DNA from: an uncultured Ruminococcus sp.
GTDB taxonomy: Bacteria > Bacillota > Clostridia > Oscillospirales > CAG-272
Direction: 5' to 3'
Assembly: GCA_902766115.1 (NCBI GenBank)
Contig: CACXCL010000250.1
Location: 1 to 19,694, forward strand
Length of the DNA: 19,694 nt
Program-made: the position numbers and the translations under genes
Shown here: positions 10,086 to 17,654 of the stretch, in pieces
How the letters are laid out: every line of letters begins with the position of its first letter
Numbering within the stretch: position 1 is the stretch's first letter
The notes under the pieces: generated by a model
What the model saw: the letters and a program-made list of their open reading frames with translations, nothing else
Database searches by the model: none
What the model was told of the DNA's origin: nothing

Positions 10086-11033
10086 ATGAAAAAAAGGATA
10101 CTTGTCGTCAGCAGCGCCAACATGGACATGGTCCAGAACGTGAGCCGCGTTCCCTACTCGGGCGAGACGATCCTCGAGCACGGCGGCACCTATTCCTACG
10201 TCCCGGGAGGGAAGGGCGCAAACAGCGCCATCACCATGGCGCGCCTCGGCGCGGACTGCGTGTTCATGTGCAAAGTCGGCGACGATCCGAACGGCAAAAA
10301 ACTGACTTCTCTGTACAAATCGGAGCGTATCGACACAAGATATATGATCGTTGACAGGGAGACGCCCACGGGACTCGCTTCGATCCTCGTGGAGTCCGGC
10401 GGCGCAAACCGCATAATCGTTTTTCCCGGCGCCAACGGGACCATGACGGGAAAGGACGTGGAGGGCGCGTTCAACTGCTATCCCGACGCCGTGTACCTTC
10501 AGTTTGAGATCCCGGACGAGGCGGTGCTGGAGGCGTGCCGCATCGCGCACCGGAAGGGGATCCCCATATTCGTCGACGCCGCCCCCGCACGGGAGGACTT
10601 TCCTCTGAGAGAACTCGCTCCGGTGGAGATGTTCTCTCTCAACGAGACGGAGACCATGATCTTCACCGGCATCGATCCCAAAAACGACGCAAACTGCCTC
10701 AGGGCGTCCATCAAGCTGAGGAACGTCACCGGGGCGAAATACGTGGTGCTCAAACTCGGCGCGAGAGGCGCGTTCCTGTTTGACGGCGAGGAGTTTTACA
10801 ACTTTCCCGCGGAGAAGGTCAACGTGGTGGATACCACCGCCGCAGGCGACGTTTTCACCGCGGCGCTGACCTGCTACTACGTGGAGAACGGCAACATCGG
10901 AGCCGCCATTCGCTTCGGCAACGCGGCGGCGGCGCTGTCGGTGTCAAAAGCCGGAGCGTCCTCGTCCATCCCCACCCTTGCCGAACTGAACGAGTACAAA
11001 AAGGAAAAGGAAGAAGGGAGCCCCGCGGAATGA
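10086..11033 (+). CDS. rbsK: Ribokinase (PfkB family)
   Basis: A 315-residue cytoplasmic sugar kinase, most likely phosphorylating ribose to ribose 5-phosphate with ATP. It shows the substrate-site opening SSANMDMV, the PfkB signature GGKGANSAITMARLGA (41-56), the NETE segment (187-190) typical of ribokinases, and the anion-hole/catalytic motif DTTAAGDVFTAAL (249-261) with base D255. No rbs transporter gene is next to it, so the exact sugar is inferred from similarity; a related PfkB substrate is possible. The start is fixed by AAAGGAGAGG at about 10069-10078 and by the promoter at 10001-10029, which puts upstream ATGs at or before the transcript end. The stop overlaps the ruvX start by four bases (ATGA), so the two are translationally linked. 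It heads the plus-strand cluster. Confidence 0.92.
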   Translation: MKKRILVVSSANMDMVQNVSRVPYSGETILEHGGTYSYVPGGKGANSAITMARLGADCVFMCKVGDDPNGKKLTSLYKSERIDTRYMIVDRETPTGLASILVESGGANRIIVFPGANGTMTGKDVEGAFNCYPDAVYLQFEIPDEAVLEACRIAHRKGIPIFVDAAPAREDFPLRELAPVEMFSLNETETMIFTGIDPKNDANCLRASIKLRNVTGAKYVVLKLGARGAFLFDGEEFYNFPAEKVNVVDTTAAGDVFTAALTCYYVENGNIGAAIRFGNAAAALSVSKAGASSSIPTLAELNEYKKEKEEGSPAE

Positions 11034-11455
11034 TAATTATGGCCGTTGACTACGGAGACGCCCGGACGGGCCTCGCCGTATGCGACGAGATGGAGATTTT
11101 GGCATACGGAGCGGGACTCATCGACCGCCCCGGCTTCAAAAAAGTGGCCGCCGAGGTAGCCCGCCGCGCGGAGGAGCTCATGGCGGAGCTCATCGTGGTA
11201 GGCGATCCCGTAAACATGGACGGAGAACCGGGTCCCCGGAGCGCCAAGTGCCGCGACTTCGCGGCGGAGGTGGAGAGGATATCCGGGATCCCCGCCGTCA
11301 TGTGCGACGAGAGGCTTACAAGCGTCTCCGCACACGAGATCCTCTCTGAGAACGGACTTCGCCCCGGACGCCACAGACAACGCGTGGACGAGATGGCGGC
11401 GCGGCTCATTCTGGAAGACTACCTTGCGCTGAGAAAAGCGGAAAAGAAACTCTGA
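11030..11455 (+). CDS. ruvX: Putative pre-16S rRNA / Holliday junction nuclease RuvX (YqgF)
   Basis: A 141-residue RNase-H-like protein of the YqgF/RuvX family, usual length for the family, which matures the 5' end of 16S rRNA and has also been described as a Holliday junction resolvase. The acidic residues are all visible: AVDYGDARTG (first Asp), CDERLTSVSAHEIL (central Glu region) and VDEMAARLILEDYL (C-terminal Asp). The conserved GLPLNMDG loop is altered to GDPVNMDG. The ATG at 11030 overlaps the rbsK stop and has GGGAG (11016-11020) nine bases upstream. An ATG at 11039 is possible but less well placed. It is followed after 13 bases by the membrane protein gene. Confidence 0.93.
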   Translation: MIIMAVDYGDARTGLAVCDEMEILAYGAGLIDRPGFKKVAAEVARRAEELMAELIVVGDPVNMDGEPGPRSAKCRDFAAEVERISGIPAVMCDERLTSVSAHEILSENGLRPGRHRQRVDEMAARLILEDYLALRKAEKKL

Positions 11456-11468
11456 AGCGGAGAAAACA

Positions 11469-11936
11469 ATGACGTTCATCAGATACCTTAAAGTGCTTTT
11501 TGTGGCAATGATCCCCGTGGTAGAGCTGAGGGGAGCGATCCCGTTCGGTGTGACCCGGGAGGGACTGCCGCTCCCCGGGACCATGATCGCCGCCGTGATC
11601 GGGAACATGATTCCCGTTCCGTTCATCATTCTTTTCATCCGTCCTATTTTCGAATGGATGAAAAGGAAGAGCCGCTTTTACCGCAGGATCGCGGAAAAAA
11701 TGGAGGCGAAGGCGGAGCGCAGCGCGGAAAAGATCAAAAAATACGAGCTTTTCGGTCTGCTCCTGCTGGTGGCGATCCCGCTGCCCGGCACCGGTGCGTG
11801 GACCGGCGCCCTTGTGGCGGCGCTTTTCGACATTCGACTAAAACACGCGGTCCCCGTGATCTTCATCGGTGTGGTCATCGCGTCTGCAGCCGTATCTCTC
11901 ATTACTTTCGGAGCGAAAGCGCTTTTCGGCTTCTGA
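11469..11936 (+). CDS. Small multidrug-export-family membrane protein
   Basis: A 155-residue integral membrane protein resembling the COG2426 / Sm_multidrug_ex family (PF06695). The opening VLFVAMIPVVELRGAIPFGV matches the family's characteristic P-ELRGAIP segment. Hydrophobic stretches are at about 5-27, 37-61, 92-120 and 126-153. A strongly charged loop at 62-90 (KRKSRFYRRIAEK) is likely cytoplasmic, and VAIPLPGTGAWTGALVAALF is a second family hallmark. Transport activity of this family is poorly documented, so the name should be taken as a family label only. GGAG seven bases before ATG 11469 supports the start. It lies between ruvX and galK on one transcript. Confidence 0.85.
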   Translation: MTFIRYLKVLFVAMIPVVELRGAIPFGVTREGLPLPGTMIAAVIGNMIPVPFIILFIRPIFEWMKRKSRFYRRIAEKMEAKAERSAEKIKKYELFGLLLLVAIPLPGTGAWTGALVAALFDIRLKHAVPVIFIGVVIASAAVSLITFGAKALFGF

Positions 11937-11947
11937 CTTACACTGTG

Positions 11948-11953
11948 TATAAT
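11948..11953 (+). promoter_or_regulatory. Candidate -10 element before galK
   Basis: A perfect TATAAT lies in the short gap between the membrane protein gene and galK. No convincing -35 is found at 16-18 bases, and the implied leader would be barely long enough to hold the ribosome site. It may allow some extra galK transcription or be coincidence. Confidence 0.25.
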
Positions 11954-11975
11954 CCATCCTGAAAGGACTCAAAAT

Positions 11976-13256
11976 ATGAACTCAGAATCACTCAAGAAAA
12001 CCATCCTCGACGGAGGCGTCGACGGAAAGCTTACCGATCTGCTGGCGGTCTCCGACCCTGCGTCTGAGAGAGAGCGCTATGCCTGCGCGGCGGACTCCTT
12101 CGTCTCTCTTTACGGAGAGGGGGATCTGCATCTGTTTTCCGTGGGCGGAAGGAGCGAGATCTCAGGCAACCACACCGACCACAACCACGGACGCGTCATC
12201 GCCGCGTCGGTCAATCTGGATATTATCGCCGTCGCGGCAGTGTCCGGGGACGGAGTCATAAGGATAAAGAGCGAGGGATTCCCGGAGGACGTCGTTCCCG
12301 CCGGAGCATCCGAATTCCCTGACCCGGAGAAGTTTTTCACGTCAGGCGCCATTATCGCCGGGATGAGACGAGCCTTCGAGAACGCCGGATACAGGACAGG
12401 AGGCTTCTGCGCCTACACCACGTCCAACGTGCTCAAGGGATCGGGCATTTCATCCTCCGCGGCGTTCGAGGTCATGGTGGGCAATATCCTGAACCACCTG
12501 TTCAACGACGGGAAGGTCTCCGCCGTCGAGATCGCGAAGATGGCTCAGTGGGCGGAGAACGTCTACTTCGGCAAGCCCTGCGGACTGATGGATCAGACCG
12601 CCTGCGCCGTGGGAGGGTTCATCACGATAGATTTCCTCGATCCTGCAGATCCGGTCATCGAGGCGCTGGATTTCGACCTGACGAGGGAGGGCTACTCCCT
12701 CTGCGTGGTCAACACGGGCGGCAATCACGCCGATCTTAACGCGGACTACGCGTCCGTGCCGGGAGAGATGAAAGCCGTCGCCCGGGAGATGGGCAGAGAC
12801 GTCCTGCGCGGGCTGAGTTTTGAAGCCGTTGTGAGTGAGATACCCCGCCTCAGGGAGACCCTCGGCGACCGCGCCGTGTTGCGCGCTCTGCACTTCATCG
12901 AGGAGAACGACAGAGTGGCGGATCAGGTCGAGGCAATAAAGCGCGACGATCTTGACGCCTTTTTCGACGGAGTCAACGCCAGCGGCAATTCCAGCTTCAA
13001 GTATCTGCAGAACGTATACACGACGCAGAATGTATCGGAGCAGGGGCTGTCTCTCGCGCTCTGCCTGACTGACCACTTTCTCAAGGGGAAGAGATCGGCG
13101 CACCGGGTGCACGGAGGCGGATTCGCCGGCACGATTCAGGCGTTCGTGCCCACGGGCGACGCCGGAGACTACAAAAAACTCATGGATTCCGTCTTCGGAG
13201 ACGTCGCTTGCCATATCCTGTCCGTCCGTCCCGCCGGAGCCGTGAAGCTCGTCTGA
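11976..13256 (+). CDS. galK: Galactokinase (GHMP family)
   Basis: A 426-residue GHMP kinase predicted to phosphorylate galactose at C1 in the Leloir pathway. The galactokinase signature appears as GGRSEISGNHTDHNHG (57-72). The ATP-binding motif is LKGSGISSSAAFEVM (153-167), the catalytic Asp is D206 in CGLMDQTACAVGG, and motif 3 is RVHGGGFAGTIQAF (377-390). The usual GEHTDY is GNHTDH, a version I associate with clostridial galactokinases. AAAGGA about ten bases before ATG 11976 is the ribosome site. No galT or galE is in the window, so galactose is inferred from family. The stop at 13256 is only two bases before rlmH. Confidence 0.92.
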   Translation: MNSESLKKTILDGGVDGKLTDLLAVSDPASERERYACAADSFVSLYGEGDLHLFSVGGRSEISGNHTDHNHGRVIAASVNLDIIAVAAVSGDGVIRIKSEGFPEDVVPAGASEFPDPEKFFTSGAIIAGMRRAFENAGYRTGGFCAYTTSNVLKGSGISSSAAFEVMVGNILNHLFNDGKVSAVEIAKMAQWAENVYFGKPCGLMDQTACAVGGFITIDFLDPADPVIEALDFDLTREGYSLCVVNTGGNHADLNADYASVPGEMKAVAREMGRDVLRGLSFEAVVSEIPRLRETLGDRAVLRALHFIEENDRVADQVEAIKRDDLDAFFDGVNASGNSSFKYLQNVYTTQNVSEQGLSLALCLTDHFLKGKRSAHRVHGGGFAGTIQAFVPTGDAGDYKKLMDSVFGDVACHILSVRPAGAVKLV

Positions 13257-13258
13257 CT

Positions 13259-13741
13259 ATGGCGACCCTTACCGTGATCGCGGTGGGCGGTCTCCGCGAG
13301 GACTTTTTCCGCCGGGCGGCGGACGAATACAAAAAGCGGCTCGGCGCCTCCTTTACCGTCCGCGAGGTGGAAATAAAGGAAGAAAAGATCTCAGCGTCCC
13401 CGTCGGACGCGGAGATCGCGAACGCCCTGGACAGGGAAGCGGAGAGGATACTTGCCGCCGTGCCGAAGAGGGCTTTCACCGCGGCGCTTTGCGTGGAGGG
13501 CGAAGAACTCAGCTCCGGGGAGCTGTCGGCGCGCATCTCGGGGGAAATGAGCGGAGGCGTCTCGTCGTTCTGCTTTATCGTGGGCTCCTCTCACGGACTC
13601 TCCGACAAGGTGAAGAGATCCTGCGCCGCGCGGCTGTCCATGTCGCGGATGACTTTCCCCCACCAGCTCGCCCGGGTCATGCTTTACGAGGCGATCTACC
13701 GTGCGACGGAGATCATGAAGGGGACCGGATACCACAAATAA
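13259..13741 (+). CDS. rlmH: 23S rRNA (pseudouridine-1915-N3)-methyltransferase RlmH
   Basis: A 160-residue SPOUT-class methyltransferase that methylates pseudouridine 1915 in helix 69 of 23S rRNA using S-adenosylmethionine. Length and motifs are standard: TVIAVGGLREDFF at the N-terminus, the cofactor-loop segment FIVGSSHGLSD (106-116), the knot segment MSRMTFPHQLARVMLYEAIYRA (split here around residues 128-149), and the diagnostic C-terminal GYHK. The ATG at 13259 gives the family-length protein. An upstream in-frame ATG at 13208 lies inside galK and adds unmatched residues. No good ribosome site is seen, and the start lies two bases after the galK stop, so translation probably depends on ribosomes finishing galK. 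Confidence 0.95.
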   Translation: MATLTVIAVGGLREDFFRRAADEYKKRLGASFTVREVEIKEEKISASPSDAEIANALDREAERILAAVPKRAFTAALCVEGEELSSGELSARISGEMSGGVSSFCFIVGSSHGLSDKVKRSCAARLSMSRMTFPHQLARVMLYEAIYRATEIMKGTGYHK

Positions 13742-13760
13742 ACAATAAGGAAGGGGACCG

Positions 13761-15572
13761 ATGAAGATGAAAAAAGGGACGTTGCGGATCATGAAAACCG
13801 TTTTGTCCGCGCTGTGCTTTTTTGTGATCGCCTCTCTCGCCGTCGGGTCCCTTCTCTATTTGGGAAGACCGAAAAACAACGGAGGCGGAACGACTCCGAT
13901 AATCGTCCCTGACGATCCGGGAAATCCGGGGAAGAAGGACGACCCGAACCGCCCGAAGAGGGAGGAGAGGACGCCCACGATCACCGAGGATGACGCAAAG
14001 GCCGAGGTGGCGAAGAATGGGTCTGAAAGCGTGGTCGGTATACTCGATTCATCGAAAATTCCGAAAGACGGGGTCGGGGTCCCCTTTGCGGGGACTCTCT
14101 CGGAAGAGGGCTACGGCACGTCAAATCTGCCTTACGACCCCACGTATATGAAGATCGGCGTCATGACTCCGAATTTCGACGTGCCGTCGGAATACACGCT
14201 GAGGAAAAAGACCGTCATGAAGACGTCCGTGGTCCAGAACGAGATGTACGGCAAATTTGAAACGGAGGAGACGCCGACAGAGGTGGACCGTCCCGCCGTG
14301 GAGATCTATATGGGCTACTTTATCGTCGACAACGGCGAGACGCTGTCGCTCTATTCACGTTCCGGTGATTTCCTCACATACTATGACGATACCGACTACA
14401 TTCCCGCCTACGAGCGCGACCGGGACGGCAACCCCCTCTTTTACAGGAACGGATACCGTCAGAGCGGCATGTTCGACGAAGAGGGAGTGGAGATCAAAGA
14501 ATACACGAAAAAAGAGCTGGAAGAGCTTAAAAAAGACGAGGAAAACGCTCCGGAGACGGAACTCGACAATATGAACCTGGACAAGCGCGTCAAACTGACG
14601 CGGGAGCCGCAGGATTGGGAAAAGAACTACTTTGTGGAGGGCAAGCTCCTCGAAGAAGGCAAAGGCAACCCCGTAATGGAGGACGCAAAGTCGTATTATA
14701 CTCTTTCGGGCGATGGCTCGTATTTCGCCTACTCCGCGTTCAACGACCTGACCGACGGACGCGGGCTCCGCTTCGACTACCCCGCGTACTACGGTCTCAG
14801 CGACAACGGGCTGACCCTTGCGGTCAAGATGCGCGACCTCTATACCCTGCCGAAGGGCAAGCCGCTGGAAATGAAGCACGACCCGCTGTGGGCGTACACC
14901 TCCGGCGGATATGAGACCACGGGATATGATTTCAAACGCGCCTACAATTTCAGCGAGGGACTCGGATGCGTCGTGACGGAGCCGTACTATAACGACGGCG
15001 GTCTCTATTTCGTGGACGGGTCGGGGAACAGACTGTTTTCGACCCGTGACCAGTACACCAACAACACGGACCGAATCGTCATAACCACGTTCATGCCGCC
15101 CGTGGATGACGGTGAGGCGAGCATCGGCTCGTTCTACTACGATCACGGTCTTGTACGCGTGCGCCGCGAATCCATCGACGGGACGAACTTTATCTACGAC
15201 CATGTGATCCGCTACCTCGACACCGAGGACATACTGATCGACCGGTCGGGGAACGAATTCCCGATCCCGGAGGGATATAAGCTCGTGTCCTACTCTGACG
15301 GAGTGATCCTTCTGAAGAGAAACGGGCTCTACGGCTATATGGACTACACCGGAAAATGGATCGCCGAGCCGGTATATAAGGACGGCAAGCCCTTCTCCGA
15401 GGGTCTCGGCGTGTTGAAGACCGCCGACGGCAGATGCGGAGTCATAGACGCCTCCGGCAACGTGGTGGTGCCCTTCGAGTATTCGTCCATATCCTCCTGC
15501 TCCGACGGAGTCATGGCGGCGTACCACCCCGAAAGAGGATGGCAGATCCTTCGCAAAATGGCGCCGGTATGA
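13761..15572 (+). CDS. Membrane-anchored WG-repeat protein
   Basis: A 603-residue protein with a short positive N-terminus and one hydrophobic segment at about 12-34 (TVLSALCFFVIASLAVGSLL), followed by a Gly/Pro/Asp-rich linker, so most of it should lie outside the membrane. The C-terminal part carries WG-type repeats (PF14903-like): GLYGYMDYTGKWIAEPVYKD followed by EGLGVLKTADGRCGVIDASG and VVVPFEYSSI. Earlier segments such as NFSEGLGCVV and YFVDGSGNRLF suggest more, weaker repeats across about 390-600. WG repeats build beta-rich scaffolds of mostly unknown ligand; no enzymatic motif is seen. AAGGAAGGGG (about 13747-13756) supports ATG 13761. Its stop overlaps the dihydrouridine synthase start by four bases (ATGA). 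Function unknown. Confidence 0.85.
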   Translation: MKMKKGTLRIMKTVLSALCFFVIASLAVGSLLYLGRPKNNGGGTTPIIVPDDPGNPGKKDDPNRPKREERTPTITEDDAKAEVAKNGSESVVGILDSSKIPKDGVGVPFAGTLSEEGYGTSNLPYDPTYMKIGVMTPNFDVPSEYTLRKKTVMKTSVVQNEMYGKFETEETPTEVDRPAVEIYMGYFIVDNGETLSLYSRSGDFLTYYDDTDYIPAYERDRDGNPLFYRNGYRQSGMFDEEGVEIKEYTKKELEELKKDEENAPETELDNMNLDKRVKLTREPQDWEKNYFVEGKLLEEGKGNPVMEDAKSYYTLSGDGSYFAYSAFNDLTDGRGLRFDYPAYYGLSDNGLTLAVKMRDLYTLPKGKPLEMKHDPLWAYTSGGYETTGYDFKRAYNFSEGLGCVVTEPYYNDGGLYFVDGSGNRLFSTRDQYTNNTDRIVITTFMPPVDDGEASIGSFYYDHGLVRVRRESIDGTNFIYDHVIRYLDTEDILIDRSGNEFPIPEGYKLVSYSDGVILLKRNGLYGYMDYTGKWIAEPVYKDGKPFSEGLGVLKTADGRCGVIDASGNVVVPFEYSSISSCSDGVMAAYHPERGWQILRKMAPV

Positions 15573-16564
15573 TCGGAAAGAGAGACAGAACGGTCCCGGT
15601 GGGGCTTGCTCCCATGGCGGGGTTCACGGACAAAATATTCCGGCTCATGTGCGCCGAAGGCGGAGCGGATTTCTGCGTTACCGAAATGGTCTCCGCGGCG
15701 GCGCTCTGCTACAGAGACGAAAAAACGCCTGCCCTCGCCGCGCGGCGGTGGGGAGAGGCGCCCTGCGCCGTGCAGATCTTCGGTCACGACCCCGCTCAGA
15801 TGGCGGCGGCTGCCGGGATCATACTCGACGAAATATGCCCGGGCGACGAGATGGGAAGTCCCCCCGCCGCCATCGAGATCAACATGGGCTGTCCCGTGAA
15901 GAAGATCGTGAAAGGCGGCGACGGGAGCGCGCTGATGCGCGACATGAAGCTCGCCGGGGATGTGACCCGCGCTGTTTCGGATGTGACTGAGAAGCACGGA
16001 GTTCCTCTTTGGGTGAAGATCCGCGCCGGATGGGACAAAAACTCCGTCAACGCGCCTGAGTTCGGGAAGATGCTGTGCGCCTGCGGCGCGTCGAGAATAA
16101 CGGTCCACGGCAGGACGAGAGATCAGATGTACGCCCCGTCCTCGGACAACGGAGTGATCCGCCGGGTGAGAGAAGCCGCGGACCCGTCCGTGGAGGTCTT
16201 CGGAAACGGAGACGTCGCTTCCGGCGAGGACGCCGCCCGGATGGTGGAAGAGACCGGCTGCGACGGGATCCTCGTCGGCCGCGCCGCCCTCTGCGATCCG
16301 TGGATATTCGGCGAGATAAAGAACGTCCTCCGGGGCGGCGGAGAGCCGTTTCTGCCGGCGAAAGAAGACAGGATCGGCGCCGCCCTTCGCCTTTTGCGGG
16401 AGCTCTGCAGGGAAAAAGGAGAGGCTGTCGGAGTACGCGAGGCGCGCGCTCGCGTCGGCCACCTGATCCGGGGGATCAGGGGCTCCGCGGCGGCGAGATG
16501 GGCGGTCAACCGCGCCGGGACGGAAGCGGAATTCGAGAAAATACTCACAGATTTGCTGAAATGA
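15569..16564 (+). CDS. dus: tRNA-dihydrouridine synthase
   Basis: A 331-residue FMN-dependent TIM-barrel enzyme that reduces uridines in tRNA D-loops to dihydrouridine. Family motifs in order: APMAGFTDKIFR (14-25), FVTEM-like FCVTEM (35-40), VQIFGHDP, INMGCPVKKIVKGGDGSALM with catalytic C108, LWVKIRAGWD, ITVHGRTRDQMY (177-188), FGNGDVAS and GILVGRAALCDPWIF. It resembles DusB-type bacterial enzymes, but the subgroup was not tested. The ATG at 15569 overlaps the WG-protein stop and gives family length. The frame stays open upstream to 15434, but that part lies inside the WG gene. No strong ribosome site is seen, so coupling is likely. The stop overlaps an ATG at 16561 leading into the next gene. 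Confidence 0.94.
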   Translation: MIGKRDRTVPVGLAPMAGFTDKIFRLMCAEGGADFCVTEMVSAAALCYRDEKTPALAARRWGEAPCAVQIFGHDPAQMAAAAGIILDEICPGDEMGSPPAAIEINMGCPVKKIVKGGDGSALMRDMKLAGDVTRAVSDVTEKHGVPLWVKIRAGWDKNSVNAPEFGKMLCACGASRITVHGRTRDQMYAPSSDNGVIRRVREAADPSVEVFGNGDVASGEDAARMVEETGCDGILVGRAALCDPWIFGEIKNVLRGGGEPFLPAKEDRIGAALRLLRELCREKGEAVGVREARARVGHLIRGIRGSAAARWAVNRAGTEAEFEKILTDLLK

Positions 16565-16574
16565 TCCGGATGAC

Positions 16575-16580
16575 GGAGGA
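16575..16580 (+). promoter_or_regulatory. Ribosome binding site deciding the VanY-family start
   Basis: GGAGGA lies five bases before ATG 16585. It is too close to or past the ATGs at 16561 and 16570 to serve them, so it points to 16585 as the main start. Confidence 0.7.
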
Positions 16581-16584
16581 GAAA

Positions 16585-17532
16585 ATGAAAAGGAACCGAA
16601 TGACAGTTATCCTTCGCGCAGTTTCCGCCGCGCTGGCGGTCATTTTGACCGTTTGCGTTCTGTCCTCGTGCTCCGACAGGGGCAAAAAAGCGACAGAAAC
16701 GGAAACGGCGCCGGGGACGGAGACCGAAACCGAGACCGTAATCGAAACGGAAACCGAGACCGAGACCGAGACCGAGACGGAACCCGTTACCGAGCCTCCG
16801 GAGACGGAGCCTCCGGAGACGGAGCCCCCGGCGACCGAGCCCGTGTGGACGGAACCGCCCGCAACGGAGCCCGTCTGGACGGAGCCGCCCGCTCCTCCCG
16901 AGACGGAACCTCCGGCTCCTCCCGTGACCGAGCCTCCCGCTCCTCCGACTCCGCCTGCGGCAGGTGAAGTGATCGGTACCAGCGCCACGGGATTTCCCAT
17001 AGAAGTGCGTGACGGGATCACATACGTGGGCGGGCTGATGGTGGCGAACAAGACCTACTCGCTCCCCGCCTCCTACGACCCCGGCGGGCTTACCCCCGAG
17101 ACCCGCTCCGCCCTGTCGAAGATGCAGAACGCCGCGGCGGCGGAGGGGTTGTATCTCTATTCCGTATCGGACTACCGGTCCTACGCCACACAGAGCTGGC
17201 TTTATCAGGCGTACGTGGACCGGGACGGCAAGGCGCTCGCCGACACCTACAGCGCGCGTCCGGGGCACAGCGAGCACCAGACGGGCCTGGCGGTGGACCT
17301 GAACGGGACGTACCTGGCCTTCGCCGACACCCCGGAGGGACAGTGGCTCGCCGCCCACTGCTGGGAATACGGGTTCATAATCCGTTATCCCGCCGACAAG
17401 GTGGATATAACGGGATACATGTACGAGCCCTGGCACGTGAGATACGTCGGGACGTGGCTGTCGATCCCCCTCCGTGACAGCGGTCTGTGTCTGGAGGAGT
17501 ATCTCGGCATAACGTCTGTTTATAACTACTGA
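16585..17532 (+). CDS. VanY-type D-alanyl-D-alanine carboxypeptidase lipoprotein
   Basis: A 315-residue surface lipoprotein. The N-terminus MKRNRM plus a hydrophobic core ends in a lipobox, LSSC, with C29 as the lipid-modified residue. Residues 36-126 form a low-complexity stalk rich in Thr-Glu and Pro. The catalytic domain (about 135-315) belongs to peptidase family M15B: SEHQTGLAVDL supplies zinc ligands H231 and D238, and EPWHVRY supplies E281 (catalytic) and H284 (zinc). Such enzymes remove the terminal D-Ala from peptidoglycan stem peptides. The start at 16585 is chosen for the GGAGGA site and the compact signal peptide; ATG 16561, overlapping the dus stop as ATGA, is the alternative. 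No vanR/vanS or ligase gene is nearby, so a wall-remodelling role is more likely than glycopeptide resistance. A terminator follows. Confidence 0.92.
   Translation: MKRNRMTVILRAVSAALAVILTVCVLSSCSDRGKKATETETAPGTETETETVIETETETETETETEPVTEPPETEPPETEPPATEPVWTEPPATEPVWTEPPAPPETEPPAPPVTEPPAPPTPPAAGEVIGTSATGFPIEVRDGITYVGGLMVANKTYSLPASYDPGGLTPETRSALSKMQNAAAAEGLYLYSVSDYRSYATQSWLYQAYVDRDGKALADTYSARPGHSEHQTGLAVDLNGTYLAFADTPEGQWLAAHCWEYGFIIRYPADKVDITGYMYEPWHVRYVGTWLSIPLRDSGLCLEEYLGITSVYNY
16690..16962 (+). repeat. Low-complexity coding repeat (Thr-Glu / Pro stalk)
   Basis: Tandem hexamers of the GAGACC/GAAACG type (about 16695-16785) shift into CCGGAGACGGAGCCT-like and GTGTGGACGGAGCCGCCC-like units up to about 16962. 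They encode the TE-rich then P/T/E-rich stalk between lipid anchor and catalytic domain. Such DNA can change copy number by slippage; the hexamer and 15-18-base units keep the frame. Confidence 0.8.
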
Positions 17533-17538
17533 TAAGCG

Positions 17539-17566
17539 ATCCCGCGGTAATCCCGCGGGATTTGTG
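17539..17566 (+). terminator. Rho-independent terminator after the carboxypeptidase gene
   Basis: ATCCCGCGG (17539-17547), loop TAATC, then CCGCGGGAT (17553-17561): a perfect 9-bp GC-rich stem followed by a mixed T-rich tail (TTGTGTT). It lies six bases after the stop codon and closes the plus-strand cluster before the sigma-factor promoter. Confidence 0.72.
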
Positions 17567-17593
17567 TTCCCGACAAAAAAGTTCCAAAAAAGG

Positions 17594-17619
17594 TGAGAAG
17601 TTTTTCCGTCTTTTACGAC
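17594..17619 (+). promoter_or_regulatory. Candidate ECF-sigma (autoregulated) promoter
   Basis: TGAGAAG (17594-17600), a 15-base T/C-rich spacer, then CGAC (17616-17619). This resembles promoters read by ECF sigma factors of Firmicutes, with an AA-containing -35 and a CGTC/CGAC-type -10. It lies upstream of an ECF sigma gene, so autoregulation is likely, but this is based only on pattern resemblance. No conventional TTGACA/TATAAT pair was seen in the gap 17567-17654. Confidence 0.45.
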
Positions 17620-17654
17620 TAAAGGGTGAAGGCTTGAGGGAAAGGAGAGAGGAT

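Noticed and set aside
16123..17436. Minus-strand frames with Arg/Gly- and Ser/Val-rich repeats
   Set aside because: The repeats are the complement of the Thr-Glu/Pro stalk DNA; the opposite strand encodes a complete M15B peptidase.
16585..17532. Vancomycin resistance locus
   Set aside because: Only a VanY-type peptidase is present; no VanRS, ligase or VanX gene is nearby, and such peptidases are common in wall remodelling.
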